Part shown: piece after piece, positions 31,753-40,981 of the stretch
How the letters are laid out: each line of letters opens with the position of its first letter
Position numbering within the stretch: position 1 is the stretch's first letter
NCBI GenBank assembly: GCA_035295125.1
Contig: DATGJP010000079.1
Location: 1 to 64,000 of the forward strand
Length of the DNA stretch: 64,000 nt
Direction of reading: 5' to 3'
Source: JAICMB01 sp035295125
GTDB taxonomy: Bacteria > Acidobacteriota > Terriglobia > Bryobacterales > Bryobacteraceae
Made by a program: the position numbers and the translations under genes
The notes under the pieces: generated by a model
Database searches by the model: none
Seen by the model: only the letters and a program-made list of their open reading frames with translations
What the model was told of the DNA's origin: nothing

Positions 31753-33560
31753 CGGTCCAGGTTAAACGCCGCGCTGATGAGCGCGAGATGTGTAAGAGCC
31801 TGAGGAAAATTGCCCAGCGCTCCGCCCTGATAACCAATCTGCTCGGAGTACAGACCGAGATGATTGGCATATCCAAGCATCTGTTCGAAGACCAGCCGCG
31901 CATCCAACAGCCGCGCCGGGTCCGACTGGCTCGCCCGCGTCAACGCCTCAACCAGCCAAAACGTGCATAAATTGAAGGTCCCTTCCCGGCCTTTCAACCC
32001 GTCCGGACTCTTTTCCAAGTCGTAGCGAAACACCAGGCCGTCGGAAACAAGACCGCCGTCCTTGGGCGAACGATTGATGGCATCGAGCGTCGCCAGCATT
32101 CGCGGATCGGTGGGTGAGACAAAAAACACCAGAGGCATCATCAGCGTAGCGGCATCCAGCGAATCGCTACCAAACTGTTGCACGAACGCCTTACGGTTCT
32201 CACTCCAGCCGTCTTTCATGATCGTTTCGTAAATCTCGTCGCGCGTGAGAATCCACTGACGCCAGTTCGCCGGAAACGATCGTTTCTGCGCCAACCGCAC
32301 GGCACGATCCACGGCCACCCAGCACATCAGCTTGGAATAAACAAATTGACGGGAGCCGCCGCGAACCTCCCAGATCGATTCATCCTGACCCTTCCAGTTA
32401 TCGCAGACCCAGTCGGTAATGCCGCGCAGGTAATGCCACAGATCATAAGAGATCGGAGTCACGTACTTGTTATAGAGATACAGCGAGTCCATAGCCTCGC
32501 CGTAAATATCGAGTTGCAGTTGCTGGTAGGCTCCGTTGCCGATTCGCACGGGACGGCACCCCCGGTACCCCTCCAGATGGTCGAGCGTCTCCTCGGGAAG
32601 GTCATGCCTCCCGTCGATCCCATACACCACCTGCAGCGGACCGATATGGTTCGTTTCGTGACACCGCGCGTCCAGGAAAGAAACGAACTGGGTCGCTTCC
32701 TCCGTCAAGCCGATCCGCAGTAGGGCATAGACCGTGAAGGCGGCATCGCGCACCCACGTGTAGCGGTAATCCCAGTTGCGCGTGCCGCTGAAACTTTCCG
32801 GAAGGCTGCACGTCGGCGCAGCGACGATGGCGCCGGTGGGCTGGTATGTGAGAAGCTTCAAAACCAGCGCGGAGCGATGCACCATCTCGCGCCAGCGTCC
32901 CCGGTATGTGCTCTTTGAGAGCCATCGGCGCCAATACTCGATCGTGTTATGAAACAACAACTCGCTTTCCTGATCCGATAACCCGAGCCGCTGGTCGTCT
33001 TTCGGCGAAGAGAGTTTGTATAACTCGAAACTCGTACGCTGCCCTTCGTCGAGCGTGAACTCCGCCGCCGCGCCATTCTCGAAGGGCTGCAACGGGACTT
33101 TGGATGCGAGACCCAACGAAAGACCCGGCGTTATGAACTTCGCTCCTCCCGGCGCGAACTGCGTGGTATGCGGATCTCGTGCGTAATTGAACGCCGGCCG
33201 GCACTCGGCCCGGAAACTCATGCTCCCGCGAAGCACACGGACTTGCCGGATCAGCCCGTCGAACACGTCACGTGTGCCGACCGGCATGAAATCGACAATC
33301 TCCCCCACACCGTCGGCCGAAAGGAACCGTGTCACGAGAACGTTGGTATCCGGCCAGTAAACCTGCTTGCGAGTCAGGTCTGAAGAGGTGGGTGCGATGC
33401 GGAAATATCCGCCCTTGTTCTTATCGAGAATCGCCCCGAAAACACTCGGCGAATCGAAACGCGGAAAACAAAACCAGTCCACCGACCCGTTCTTCCCGAC
33501 CAGCGCCACAGTATGGAGATTCCCAACTACGCCGTAGTCTTCAATGGGTTGATAATCCAT
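31707..33560 (-). CDS. GH15 family glucoamylase/trehalase-like protein
   Basis: A 617-residue protein of glycoside hydrolase family 15, (alpha/alpha)6-barrel type. It opens with MDYQPIEDYGVVGNLHTVAL and NGSVDWFCFPRFDSPSVFGA, the standard N-terminal domain. Later come GTRNWDYRYTWVRDAAFTVY and the WVCDNWKGQDESIWEVRG segment, whose Glu is the likely general acid. No signal peptide, so it is probably cytoplasmic, acting on maltooligosaccharides, trehalose or another alpha-glucoside. The start at 33560 fits the family; a GTG at 33605 would add 15 residues. The 3' end overlaps the convergent GH3 gene by 46 bp. Confidence 0.88.
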   Translation of the reverse strand: MDYQPIEDYGVVGNLHTVALVGKNGSVDWFCFPRFDSPSVFGAILDKNKGGYFRIAPTSSDLTRKQVYWPDTNVLVTRFLSADGVGEIVDFMPVGTRDVFDGLIRQVRVLRGSMSFRAECRPAFNYARDPHTTQFAPGGAKFITPGLSLGLASKVPLQPFENGAAAEFTLDEGQRTSFELYKLSSPKDDQRLGLSDQESELLFHNTIEYWRRWLSKSTYRGRWREMVHRSALVLKLLTYQPTGAIVAAPTCSLPESFSGTRNWDYRYTWVRDAAFTVYALLRIGLTEEATQFVSFLDARCHETNHIGPLQVVYGIDGRHDLPEETLDHLEGYRGCRPVRIGNGAYQQLQLDIYGEAMDSLYLYNKYVTPISYDLWHYLRGITDWVCDNWKGQDESIWEVRGGSRQFVYSKLMCWVAVDRAVRLAQKRSFPANWRQWILTRDEIYETIMKDGWSENRKAFVQQFGSDSLDAATLMMPLVFFVSPTDPRMLATLDAINRSPKDGGLVSDGLVFRYDLEKSPDGLKGREGTFNLCTFWLVEALTRASQSDPARLLDARLVFEQMLGYANHLGLYSEQIGYQGGALGNFPQALTHLALISAAFNLDRYLDGLDGGANVMSP

Positions 33561-33648
33561 CGTGATTAGATGTTCGCCGCCGGCAAGCCATTTCTCTCCG
33601 ATCACGAAATGTTATTCCCCGAGGCTCGCCTCCAGCCGCAGCTGGGAT

Positions 33649-35805
33649 ATGCTCGTTAACGTGAACGCCCGCCGTCTCCTCGTTATGCTTTCGATGCTGC
33701 CACTCGCCGAAGCACAGCCGATCCGCTACCTCGAATCGCAGAAGATCTGGCTCCTGACCACCGCGCACTCCTCCTATGCCATGGGGCTTCTCCCCGACAA
33801 CCGCCTCGCCCACATCTACTGGGGTGGACCCCTTTGGCGCGCCGAAGATCTCCGCGCCACCGAGTTCCGCCACGACATCTCCTCCTTCGACCCCCATGAG
33901 ATGCTCGAAAACGAAGAATTCCCCGGCTGGGGAGGTCCACGCTTTTATGAATCGGCTCTCAAAGTCACGCGCGAAAACGGCGACCGAGACCTGGTCTTAC
34001 ACTACGTCTCGCACCACATCGAGGGCGCGCGCCTCGACATCGTCCTCAAAGACATCCGCGACGATATCGAAGCCACGCTGCATTACCGCGTCTACCCCGA
34101 CACCGGCGTAATCTCCCGCAGCGCCACCATCCGCAATCGAACGCCAGCCCGCCTGACCATCGAAAGCGCACAATCGGCAGCGTGGTGTCTTCCGCCCGGC
34201 GAAGGCTATCGTCTCACCTACCTCACCGGCCGCTGGGCCGCCGAAACTCAGATCAATCGCGAACCGATTCACGAAGGCCAGAAGGTTTTCGAAAGCCGGA
34301 CCGGTCACACCGGCCACAATGCCAACCCCTGGTTTGCGATCGACACCGGCGCCGCCGATGAAGAACACGGCTCCGTCTGGTTCGGAGCGCTCGCCTGGAG
34401 TGGAAACTGGCGCTTCACGGTGGAGCAAACGCCCTACCGCCAGGTTCGCGTCACCGGCGGCTTCAACACCTTCGATTTCGCCTATCCGCTAAACCCCGGC
34501 GAATCGCTCGATACACCGGAATTCGTGGCCGGCTTCTCGCCCGACGGCTTCGGAGGCGCATCCCGGCTCCTGCATCGTTTCGAACGCCAGGACATCGCGC
34601 CCGGCGGCCTGACATCGCGCGTACGCCCGGTTCTCTACAACTCCTGGGAAGCCACTGAATTTCGAGTCAATGAACCCGGCCAGTCGCAACTTGCTGAGAA
34701 AGCGGCCCGCCTCGGCGTCGAACTGTTCGTCATGGACGACGGCTGGTTTGGAGCGCGCAATGACGATCACGCCGGCCTCGGCGACTGGGTGGTCAACCCG
34801 ACGAAATTCCCTAATGGGCTCAAGCCGCTCATCGATCGAGTCAATCAGCTCGGCATGGACTTCGGGCTCTGGGTGGAACCCGAAATGGTGAATCCCGACA
34901 GCAATCTCTATCGCGCCCATCCGGATTGGGTCTTGAACTTCCCCGGCCGCCCACGAAGCGAGCTGCGCAACCAGCTTGTCCTGAATCTCGCGCGTAATGA
35001 TGTCAAGGAATACATCTTCAACGTCCTCGACAAGCTCGCCTCGGAAAACAACATCCGCTACTTCAAGTGGGACATGAACCGCATCTTCGCCGAGCCCGGC
35101 TGGCCCGATCAGCCGCCAGCCGGCCAGCGCAAGATGTGGGTACAGTACGTTCTCAATCTCTATGACATCATCGACCGTCTGCGCGCCCGTCATCCCAAGC
35201 TTGAAATCGAATCCTGCTCCGGTGGGGGAGGCCGCGTTGACCTGGGCATCCTGAAACGCGTCGAGGAGGTCTGGACCTCGGACAATACCGAAGCCTTCGA
35301 CCGCATCAAAATCCAGCAAGGCTTCTCCCAGGCCTACGCCGCGAAGTTCATGTCGGCCTGGGTCACCGATGTTCCGAATATGAACGGCCGCAGCACACCC
35401 TTGCAGTATCGCTTCCTCGTCGCGATGCAGGGCGCCCTGGGCATTGGCGCGAATCTGAACAAGTGGTCGCCCGATGATGCCGCCTTGGCGACCCGCATGA
35501 TCGCGCAATACAAACGCATCCGCAACACCGTTCAACTCGGCGATCTTTACCGCCTCGGCGATGCCACCGAGTACGTCTCATCCGACGGCAAGCAAGCCGC
35601 GCTCTTCGCCTTCCGCCACTCTCAGCAATACAACACCGCGTTCCCCACAATTCATCTCCAGGCGCTCGATCCGAAAGCCGTCTACACCGTCGAACTGCCC
35701 GGCAGTAAACTGACCTTGAGCGGAGCCTACCTGATGCAGAGCGGCCTCAACCTGAAACTGAAAGGCGACTACGACAGCGCCCTGGTGATCCTGGAGCGCC
35801 AATGA
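33649..35805 (+). CDS. Alpha-galactosidase, GH36
   Basis: A 718-residue GH36 enzyme that releases alpha-linked galactose. A signal peptide is likely (RRLLVMLSMLPLAEAQ). The N-terminal beta-supersandwich (about 30-300) precedes the barrel with VMDDGWFGARNDDHAGLGDW and GLWVEPEMVNPDSNLYRAHP. The catalytic nucleophile Asp475 lies in FKWDMNR and the acid/base Asp545 in TSDNTEAFDR; CSGGGGRVDLGIL lies between them. The start may be ATG 33649 or GTG 33661; the longer ORF to 33562 runs into the divergent GH15 gene. The downstream sulfatase overlaps by 4 bp, so the two are co-translated. Confidence 0.92.
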   Translation: MLVNVNARRLLVMLSMLPLAEAQPIRYLESQKIWLLTTAHSSYAMGLLPDNRLAHIYWGGPLWRAEDLRATEFRHDISSFDPHEMLENEEFPGWGGPRFYESALKVTRENGDRDLVLHYVSHHIEGARLDIVLKDIRDDIEATLHYRVYPDTGVISRSATIRNRTPARLTIESAQSAAWCLPPGEGYRLTYLTGRWAAETQINREPIHEGQKVFESRTGHTGHNANPWFAIDTGAADEEHGSVWFGALAWSGNWRFTVEQTPYRQVRVTGGFNTFDFAYPLNPGESLDTPEFVAGFSPDGFGGASRLLHRFERQDIAPGGLTSRVRPVLYNSWEATEFRVNEPGQSQLAEKAARLGVELFVMDDGWFGARNDDHAGLGDWVVNPTKFPNGLKPLIDRVNQLGMDFGLWVEPEMVNPDSNLYRAHPDWVLNFPGRPRSELRNQLVLNLARNDVKEYIFNVLDKLASENNIRYFKWDMNRIFAEPGWPDQPPAGQRKMWVQYVLNLYDIIDRLRARHPKLEIESCSGGGGRVDLGILKRVEEVWTSDNTEAFDRIKIQQGFSQAYAAKFMSAWVTDVPNMNGRSTPLQYRFLVAMQGALGIGANLNKWSPDDAALATRMIAQYKRIRNTVQLGDLYRLGDATEYVSSDGKQAALFAFRHSQQYNTAFPTIHLQALDPKAVYTVELPGSKLTLSGAYLMQSGLNLKLKGDYDSALVILERQ

Positions 35806-37202
35806 CCCGTCGCGAACTCCTGAAGGGTGTCGGTGGCACAGGCGCTTTCGCCTGTCTTTCCCGGCTACGCGCAGCGTCCGCCCCACCACCCAACGTCGTT
35901 ATGATTCTCTGCGACGACCTCGGCTACGGAGACCTCGGTTGCTACGGCTCGCGCATTGCAACGCCCAACCTCGATCACCTCGCCTCCGAAGGAGTCCGCT
36001 TCACCAACTTCAACTCCGCCGACCCGGTCTGCTCGCCGTCGCGATCGGCCCTCCTGACAGGCCGCTATCCGACCCGTGTCGGGGTGCCGCGCGTCCTCTT
36101 CCCCACCGACCCGGAAGGCATGAACCTCGACGAAACGACAATGGCCGACATGCTGAAAGCCCGCAGCTATCGAACCATGTGCATTGGCAAATGGCACCTG
36201 GGCCGGCCCGAGCGATACCTGCCCACCAGCCGAGGCTTCGACGAATACTTCGGCATCCCGTACAGCAACGACATGAACCCGCGCGTGCTGATGCACAACA
36301 CGCAGGTTATCGAAGAACCTGCCAAACTCGAAACCCTTACGCCGCGGTACACAGAGAAGGCCGTCGATTTCATCAATCGCTCCGCGAAGTCCCCGTTCTT
36401 CTTGTACTTGCCCCACACCTTCCCTCATATCCCGTTGGCGGCATCCGATCGTTTCCGCGACAAATCCGGCCAAGGCCTCTACGGCGACGTAGTGGAAGAA
36501 ATAGATTGGAGCGTTGGCGAAGTTCTCGGGGCACTACGCAAAAACAACCTCGACCGAAATACGCTAGTGATGTTCTCGAGCGACAATGGCCCCTGGTATC
36601 AGGGCAGCCCCGGCAAGCTCCGCGGACGCAAGAACACGACCTACGAAGGAGGAGTCCGCGAGCCCTTCATCGCGCGATGGCCCGGCCAGATTCCGGCCGG
36701 CCGAACTGTCGACGGGCTCGCCTCGATGATGGATATTTTCCCAACGGTCGCCCAACTCTGCGGCGCTTCCCTGCCCTCAAAACCGCTCGACGGAATCGAC
36801 ATCTGGGCGCAGTTGAGCGGCCTTGTCGGCACTATCCGACGCCCGCCGCTGCTGTATTTCGACAACTGGGATCTGCAGTGCGCACGCTGGATGAATTGGA
36901 AGCTGCACATAGCGCGGCACAACACGGCCGCCTACACGCCTGCGCCGCCGGGTGGACGGCACAGCTTCCTGCTTCCGCGCCCGGAACTTTACGATCTGGT
37001 GACTGATCCTGACGAGAGCTACGACGTCGCGCCGCAAAATCCGCAGATCGTCGCGCAGATTCAGGCCAAGATCGCCGAAATGATTCCGACATTTCCCGAG
37101 CCGGTTCGCGCAGCCTATCGCGAGGCCCAGGAGCGCAAAGCCGATCCGGCTGTTCCTACCGCCGCGTATCCGAGACCTGCACCGGCACCCAAACTTCCAT
37201 AG
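35802..37202 (+). CDS. Tat-exported sulfatase (formylglycine type)
   Basis: A 466-residue type I sulfatase. The N-terminus has a twin-arginine signal (MTRRELLKGVGGTGAFACLS). The metal-binding start (VVMILCDDLGYGDLGCYG) and the CSPSR formylglycine motif (Cys77) are intact; KWHLGRPERYLP and SSDNGPWYQGSPGKLRGRK are also typical. It removes sulfate esters, probably from a sulfated glycan, and is coupled to the GH36 gene. The signal-peptide codons 10-20 coincide with a REP-like palindrome. The 3' end overlaps the convergent GH127 gene by 47 bp. A maturase gene is not seen in the window. Confidence 0.9.
   Translation: MTRRELLKGVGGTGAFACLSRLRAASAPPPNVVMILCDDLGYGDLGCYGSRIATPNLDHLASEGVRFTNFNSADPVCSPSRSALLTGRYPTRVGVPRVLFPTDPEGMNLDETTMADMLKARSYRTMCIGKWHLGRPERYLPTSRGFDEYFGIPYSNDMNPRVLMHNTQVIEEPAKLETLTPRYTEKAVDFINRSAKSPFFLYLPHTFPHIPLAASDRFRDKSGQGLYGDVVEEIDWSVGEVLGALRKNNLDRNTLVMFSSDNGPWYQGSPGKLRGRKNTTYEGGVREPFIARWPGQIPAGRTVDGLASMMDIFPTVAQLCGASLPSKPLDGIDIWAQLSGLVGTIRRPPLLYFDNWDLQCARWMNWKLHIARHNTAAYTPAPPGGRHSFLLPRPELYDLVTDPDESYDVAPQNPQIVAQIQAKIAEMIPTFPEPVRAAYREAQERKADPAVPTAAYPRPAPAPKLP
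35824..35862. repeat. REP-like palindrome, copy D, inside the sulfatase coding sequence
   Basis: GGTGGCACAGGCGCTTTCGC followed by CTGTCTTTCC matches intergenic copy E (40921-40950) almost base for base over the core GTGGC-CAGGCGCTTTCGCCTG, but here it is translated as GGTGAFACLS in the signal-peptide region. Confidence 0.65.
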
Positions 37203-39102
37203 CCCCGGGTTCGCGGTTCGCCCACGCGTAATAGGGAATGAAGGTCAACTCCGCCGGCTTTGTGCTCACTGCGCCGAAACTTTCATAGAGCGGCTGCTGC
37301 GCGCTCGGTTTCCCCAACTCCGCGCCCCCATGCCGCAGCACATCGATGCCGCCGAGCAAGTCGCCCCGCCATTCCGTCTGAAAAGCCGCTCCAGGATTGG
37401 CGAACAGAAGATCGGGAATTGCCCCCTTCTGGTCGACGTGCTCGAGACAGTACACCAGCGGACCGCGCCCCACCGCGACCTTGCCGAAATCCTCGGGGAT
37501 GCGCGGATTGGCCGCCATGAGTTGTGGCGTCATGTCGAACCGCAATTCCACCTGGTCGCCGCTCTTCCAGGTCCGCCGGATCGGGAAATACTCACCCGAC
37601 CGCGCGGCGCCCGCGGACTTGCCATTCACAGTGATGCTGGTCCGACGCGACCACGCCGGCACTCGAACGTAAAACGCAAAATCCGCCGCCTTCTCAGGCG
37701 ACACCGTCAGCGCCACGTCGCCGCTCCAGGGGTACGTTGTCTTCTGCACCACTTCGATCGGCGTGCCGTCTTCCAAGCGCCACTTCAACTCTGACGGCCC
37801 GTACATATGAACGTAGATCCCGTCTTTCGACGTCGCATAGTAATAGCCGGGCAGCGACGCAAGGACCCGCTCCAGGTTCGGCGGACAACACGTCGTGTCG
37901 TACCACTCGTTGCGAATCTTCTCGCCGTCCGACGCCAGCGGATTCCGGTAACAGTACAGCGTGCCGTTCAGCGACATCCCCGAGTTGATGCCGTTGAATA
38001 GCGCCCGCTCGATAACATCGGCGTACTGCGCCTTGCCAGAAATCGCCAGCATGCGGAAATTCCACATCATGTTGCCGATCGCCGCGCAGCTTTCGGTATA
38101 AGCGGCTCCATTCGGCAGCTCGTAAGCGTCGCCGAACGCCTCGCCGGACGAACGCGATCCTACGCCGCCGGTGATATACATCTTGCGCTGCGTGAGGTCT
38201 GCCCACAAGGTATCGAGCGTGCTCCGATAAGCCGGATCGCCGGTTTCGGCATAATAATCTGTCGCGCCGCTTGAAGCGTACATCGCGCGTACGGCATGGC
38301 CCTCGAAAACCGTGCGCGAAGTAAATGGAATGCCGCTGAACATGTACCGCACATCCGACGGCTTCAGGTGCAGCCGTTCGGTTTCGACCCCGCTCAGCAG
38401 GTACCCGGCGAGATCGAGGTACTTCCGCTCGCCAGTGGTCCGATACAGCTCCACGAGAGCCATCTCGAGCTCGGGATGGCCGGTCAGTAGCGGCCGCTTA
38501 TCGATCAGGTAGTTCGCATAGCGGATGCCGCCGTCCAGGAGTTTGCGGTCGCCAGTGGCACGATAGTATGCAATCGCGGCCTGCAGCAGGTGCCCGAGAC
38601 AGTACAGCTCGTGCGACCGCTGCATTTCGGTGAACCGAAGGGCCTTCTTATCGTCCTGGTAATACGTGTTCAGGTAGCCGCTGGGTTCCTGCGCGGCTAG
38701 GATATCGTCGATTATCCGGTCCACCGTGGCCCGCAACTCCGGCTGATCCCCCGACTGCAACACAAAAGCCGCCGCCTCAATCCATTTATAGAGGTCGGAA
38801 TCGGTGTAAAGAGGACCGCGCCGCGGCGCCTGCTTTCGCCCGCTCAGACGCCGGAAATTGTCGACGATTCCGTGCTCTTCGAGCAGTTCCAGCATGGTTG
38901 GGATGCTGCGTTCGACATTGGTCTTCCTGCGGTCGGCCCAGAGGCCCGACGGGATCGTAACTGCCCGCACCGGAACGGGATGAAGAACAGCCCGAGGCGT
39001 TTGGGTCAGGTAAATTACACCCTGATCGCGCCAGTTTTCTGCCGCTTGAGCCATTCCCAGGCTAACCAGAACGGCCACTCCGAGCGTCCACGAAGTGTGC
39101 AT
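37156..39102 (-). CDS. GH127 beta-L-arabinofuranosidase-like protein
   Basis: A 648-residue exported GH127 (DUF1680) protein with signal peptide (about 1-20, ending MAQAA). The zinc and catalytic residues line up with the HypBA1 enzyme of that family: Glu337 and Cys339 in TESCAAIGNMMWN, Cys405 and Cys406 in YDTTCCPPNLERVLASLPGY. The (alpha/alpha)6 barrel precedes beta-sandwich domains. It should release beta-linked arabinofuranose from plant or microbial glycans, but related DUF1680 families have other specificities. The start ATG at 39100-39102 directly abuts the GTG start of the divergent downstream gene. It overlaps the sulfatase 3' end by 47 bp. Confidence 0.88.
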   Translation of the reverse strand: MHTSWTLGVAVLVSLGMAQAAENWRDQGVIYLTQTPRAVLHPVPVRAVTIPSGLWADRRKTNVERSIPTMLELLEEHGIVDNFRRLSGRKQAPRRGPLYTDSDLYKWIEAAAFVLQSGDQPELRATVDRIIDDILAAQEPSGYLNTYYQDDKKALRFTEMQRSHELYCLGHLLQAAIAYYRATGDRKLLDGGIRYANYLIDKRPLLTGHPELEMALVELYRTTGERKYLDLAGYLLSGVETERLHLKPSDVRYMFSGIPFTSRTVFEGHAVRAMYASSGATDYYAETGDPAYRSTLDTLWADLTQRKMYITGGVGSRSSGEAFGDAYELPNGAAYTESCAAIGNMMWNFRMLAISGKAQYADVIERALFNGINSGMSLNGTLYCYRNPLASDGEKIRNEWYDTTCCPPNLERVLASLPGYYYATSKDGIYVHMYGPSELKWRLEDGTPIEVVQKTTYPWSGDVALTVSPEKAADFAFYVRVPAWSRRTSITVNGKSAGAARSGEYFPIRRTWKSGDQVELRFDMTPQLMAANPRIPEDFGKVAVGRGPLVYCLEHVDQKGAIPDLLFANPGAAFQTEWRGDLLGGIDVLRHGGAELGKPSAQQPLYESFGAVSTKPAELTFIPYYAWANREPGAMEVWVPVQVSDTRR

Positions 39103-40305
39103 GTGTCTAACATATCGAAGTTGGTCCTGATTCTGGCCTGCCTCGCGAGCGGGGCCAGGGCGAATGCGCCGCTGGCTCACGAAGCTCTGATCGATTCGGC
39201 TTGGCCCAAGGACATCAAACCCCTGCTTCTCCAGCGCTTCCCAGGCTCAAGCGAAGAAGCTCTGACCACCGCCCGCGGATATGCTTACGGCGGCTCGATC
39301 ATCCAGGATATGGGCTACTATCCCTTCGGCAGCCGCTTCTTCACGGACCTGGTCCATTACGCCCGCAGCGGCGACTTCGTACTGGCGCTACTCCGCGATG
39401 CCCAGGACATAAACGAGCTCGCCTTCGCACTCGGCGCCCTGGCGCACTATACCGCCGACAACATCGGGCATCCCGGGGTCATCAATCGCTCAGTGCCAAT
39501 GCTGTATCCCAAGCTGCAAGCGAAGTATGGGAACGAGGTCACATACGAGGACAACCCCTCGGCGCATTTGAAAACCGAATTCGGCTTTGACGTCGTTCAG
39601 GTAGCGCGGGGCCAGTACGCTTCTAAGAATTATCACGACTTTGTCGGTTTCGATGTCTCGTTGCCCCTGCTCGAACGGGCATTTCACGAGACCTACTACC
39701 TTCAACTTCAGGACCTGATTCACAACACCGACCGGGCAATCGGAACCTACCGCTTAACCGTCAGCAAACTGATTCCCACCGCCACCGATGCCGCCTGGAG
39801 AGCCAAGAAGAAAGATATCCAGAAGCTTGACGCCAACATGACGCAAAAGAAATTTATCTACCGCCTCTCGCGCCGCGACTTCCGGAAGCAGTGGAAGCAG
39901 CCCTATCAGGAACCCAGCTTCGCAGTCCGGTTCCTGGAGGTGGTTTACCACATTATTCCGAAGGTCGGACCATTCCGCGCTCTTGGATTCAAGGTCCCGA
40001 CACCCGACGCAGAGAAACTATTCCTGGTGGGGTTTGACGGAACACTGCAGCACTACCGCGCGTATATCCACGACTTCGGGGGCAACAGTCTCTCGCTGCC
40101 GAACGAAAACTTCGACACGGGACGCCCGACCAAATTGGGCGATTATCGTATGGCCGACAACGCCTATCAGGAGCTTCTCGAGCGTCTGGGAGACCCCAGC
40201 CAAATCCCTCCGGACCTGCGTGCAAATATTGTGGATTTCTACCGCGGCTCCGCCGGCCCGACTTCGGAGAAGGCTCTGGTGGCGTACCGTGCCCTGATCA
40301 AGTGA
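39103..40305 (+). CDS. Zinc-dependent phospholipase C-like exported protein
   Basis: A protein of about 400 residues with a signal peptide (SNISKLVLILACLASGARA). The central part contains DINELAFALGALAHYTADNI and GHPGVIN, matching the zinc-ligand pattern (H, D, H) of the bacterial phospholipase C/S1-P1 nuclease superfamily (PF00882 type). Substrate could be a phospholipid or another phosphoester. Start choice is uncertain: GTG at 39103 or 39097; no ATG is available near the signal peptide. Either start overlaps or abuts the divergent GH127 start. The 3' end overlaps dedA by 67 bp. Confidence 0.75.
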   Translation: MSNISKLVLILACLASGARANAPLAHEALIDSAWPKDIKPLLLQRFPGSSEEALTTARGYAYGGSIIQDMGYYPFGSRFFTDLVHYARSGDFVLALLRDAQDINELAFALGALAHYTADNIGHPGVINRSVPMLYPKLQAKYGNEVTYEDNPSAHLKTEFGFDVVQVARGQYASKNYHDFVGFDVSLPLLERAFHETYYLQLQDLIHNTDRAIGTYRLTVSKLIPTATDAAWRAKKKDIQKLDANMTQKKFIYRLSRRDFRKQWKQPYQEPSFAVRFLEVVYHIIPKVGPFRALGFKVPTPDAEKLFLVGFDGTLQHYRAYIHDFGGNSLSLPNENFDTGRPTKLGDYRMADNAYQELLERLGDPSQIPPDLRANIVDFYRGSAGPTSEKALVAYRALIK

Positions 40306-40916
40306 ATAATGATCGGCGTCAGCGAGATGAAGATGACGAGCAGCACAAACTTTTCGAAATGGTGACGCACCAGGGGGATGCCGCCGAGAAAGTACCCCAG
40401 AATCGTCATCGAGAACACCCAGCCGGTCGCGCCAAAAACGTCGAACGCCAGGAATCGCGAATAACGCATCTGGCCTACGCCGGCAACGAACGGCGCAAAG
40501 GTGCGAATGATCGGAACAAACTTAGCGTAAATGATGGTCTTCCCGCCGTGCTTCTCATAGAAGGCTCGGGTGCGCTGCAGGTGCTCTTGTTTGAAAAAGC
40601 GCGAATCGGGCCGATTGAAAATAGCTGGGCCTGCACGGCGGCCGAGTTGGTATCCACACCAGTCGCCGACGAGGCAGGCGCATGCCAGGATGAACATGAT
40701 CAGCGCGACATTGAGCTGGCCGGCTCCGGACACCACACCGATCGTGAAAAGCAGGGAATCACCCGGCAGGACGAATCCTACCAGTAATCCCGTTTCGGCG
40801 AATACCAGCGCACCGAGAAACGCGTAGCCCCACCATCCGGTGATAACGGTGGAAAGGAACTGTATCAAACGCTCGGGCGTTGTGAGCGTCCGTAGGAAAT
40901 CGAGGATTGCGTTCAC
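40239..40916 (-). CDS. DedA family inner-membrane protein
   Basis: A 225-residue polytopic membrane protein of the DedA/SNARE-associated (VTT) family, involved in lipid-carrier flipping such as undecaprenyl-phosphate recycling. Key family features: FAETGLLVGFVLPGDSLLF (about 40-58), then GYQLGRRAGPAIF and the KFVPIIRTFAPFVAG motif (about 133-147) with its conserved Arg. Start codon is GTG at 40916 without a clear Shine-Dalgarno; a REP-like palindrome lies just 5-35 nt upstream, in the leader. Confidence 0.88.
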   Translation of the reverse strand: MNAILDFLRTLTTPERLIQFLSTVITGWWGYAFLGALVFAETGLLVGFVLPGDSLLFTIGVVSGAGQLNVALIMFILACACLVGDWCGYQLGRRAGPAIFNRPDSRFFKQEHLQRTRAFYEKHGGKTIIYAKFVPIIRTFAPFVAGVGQMRYSRFLAFDVFGATGWVFSMTILGYFLGGIPLVRHHFEKFVLLVIFISLTPIIIHLIRARYATRAFSEVGPAEPR

Positions 40917-40920
40917 GCCG

Positions 40921-40950
40921 GAAGGTGGCGCAGGCGCTTTCGCCTGCGCA
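40921..40950. repeat. REP-like palindrome, copy E
   Basis: GAAGGTGGCGCAGGCGCTTT then CGCCTGCGCA, a single hairpin unit directly in the leader of the dedA gene and 32 bp past the stop of the PpiD-like gene on the same strand. It could end the ppiD transcript and hinder dedA ribosome access. Confidence 0.75.
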
Positions 40951-40981
40951 TCTCGCTATAAGGGGTTACTGGCACAGGCTT

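Noticed and set aside
34489..35535. 348-codon leftward ORF over the GH36 gene
   Set aside because: Shadow of the alpha-galactosidase, whose catalytic residues are intact.
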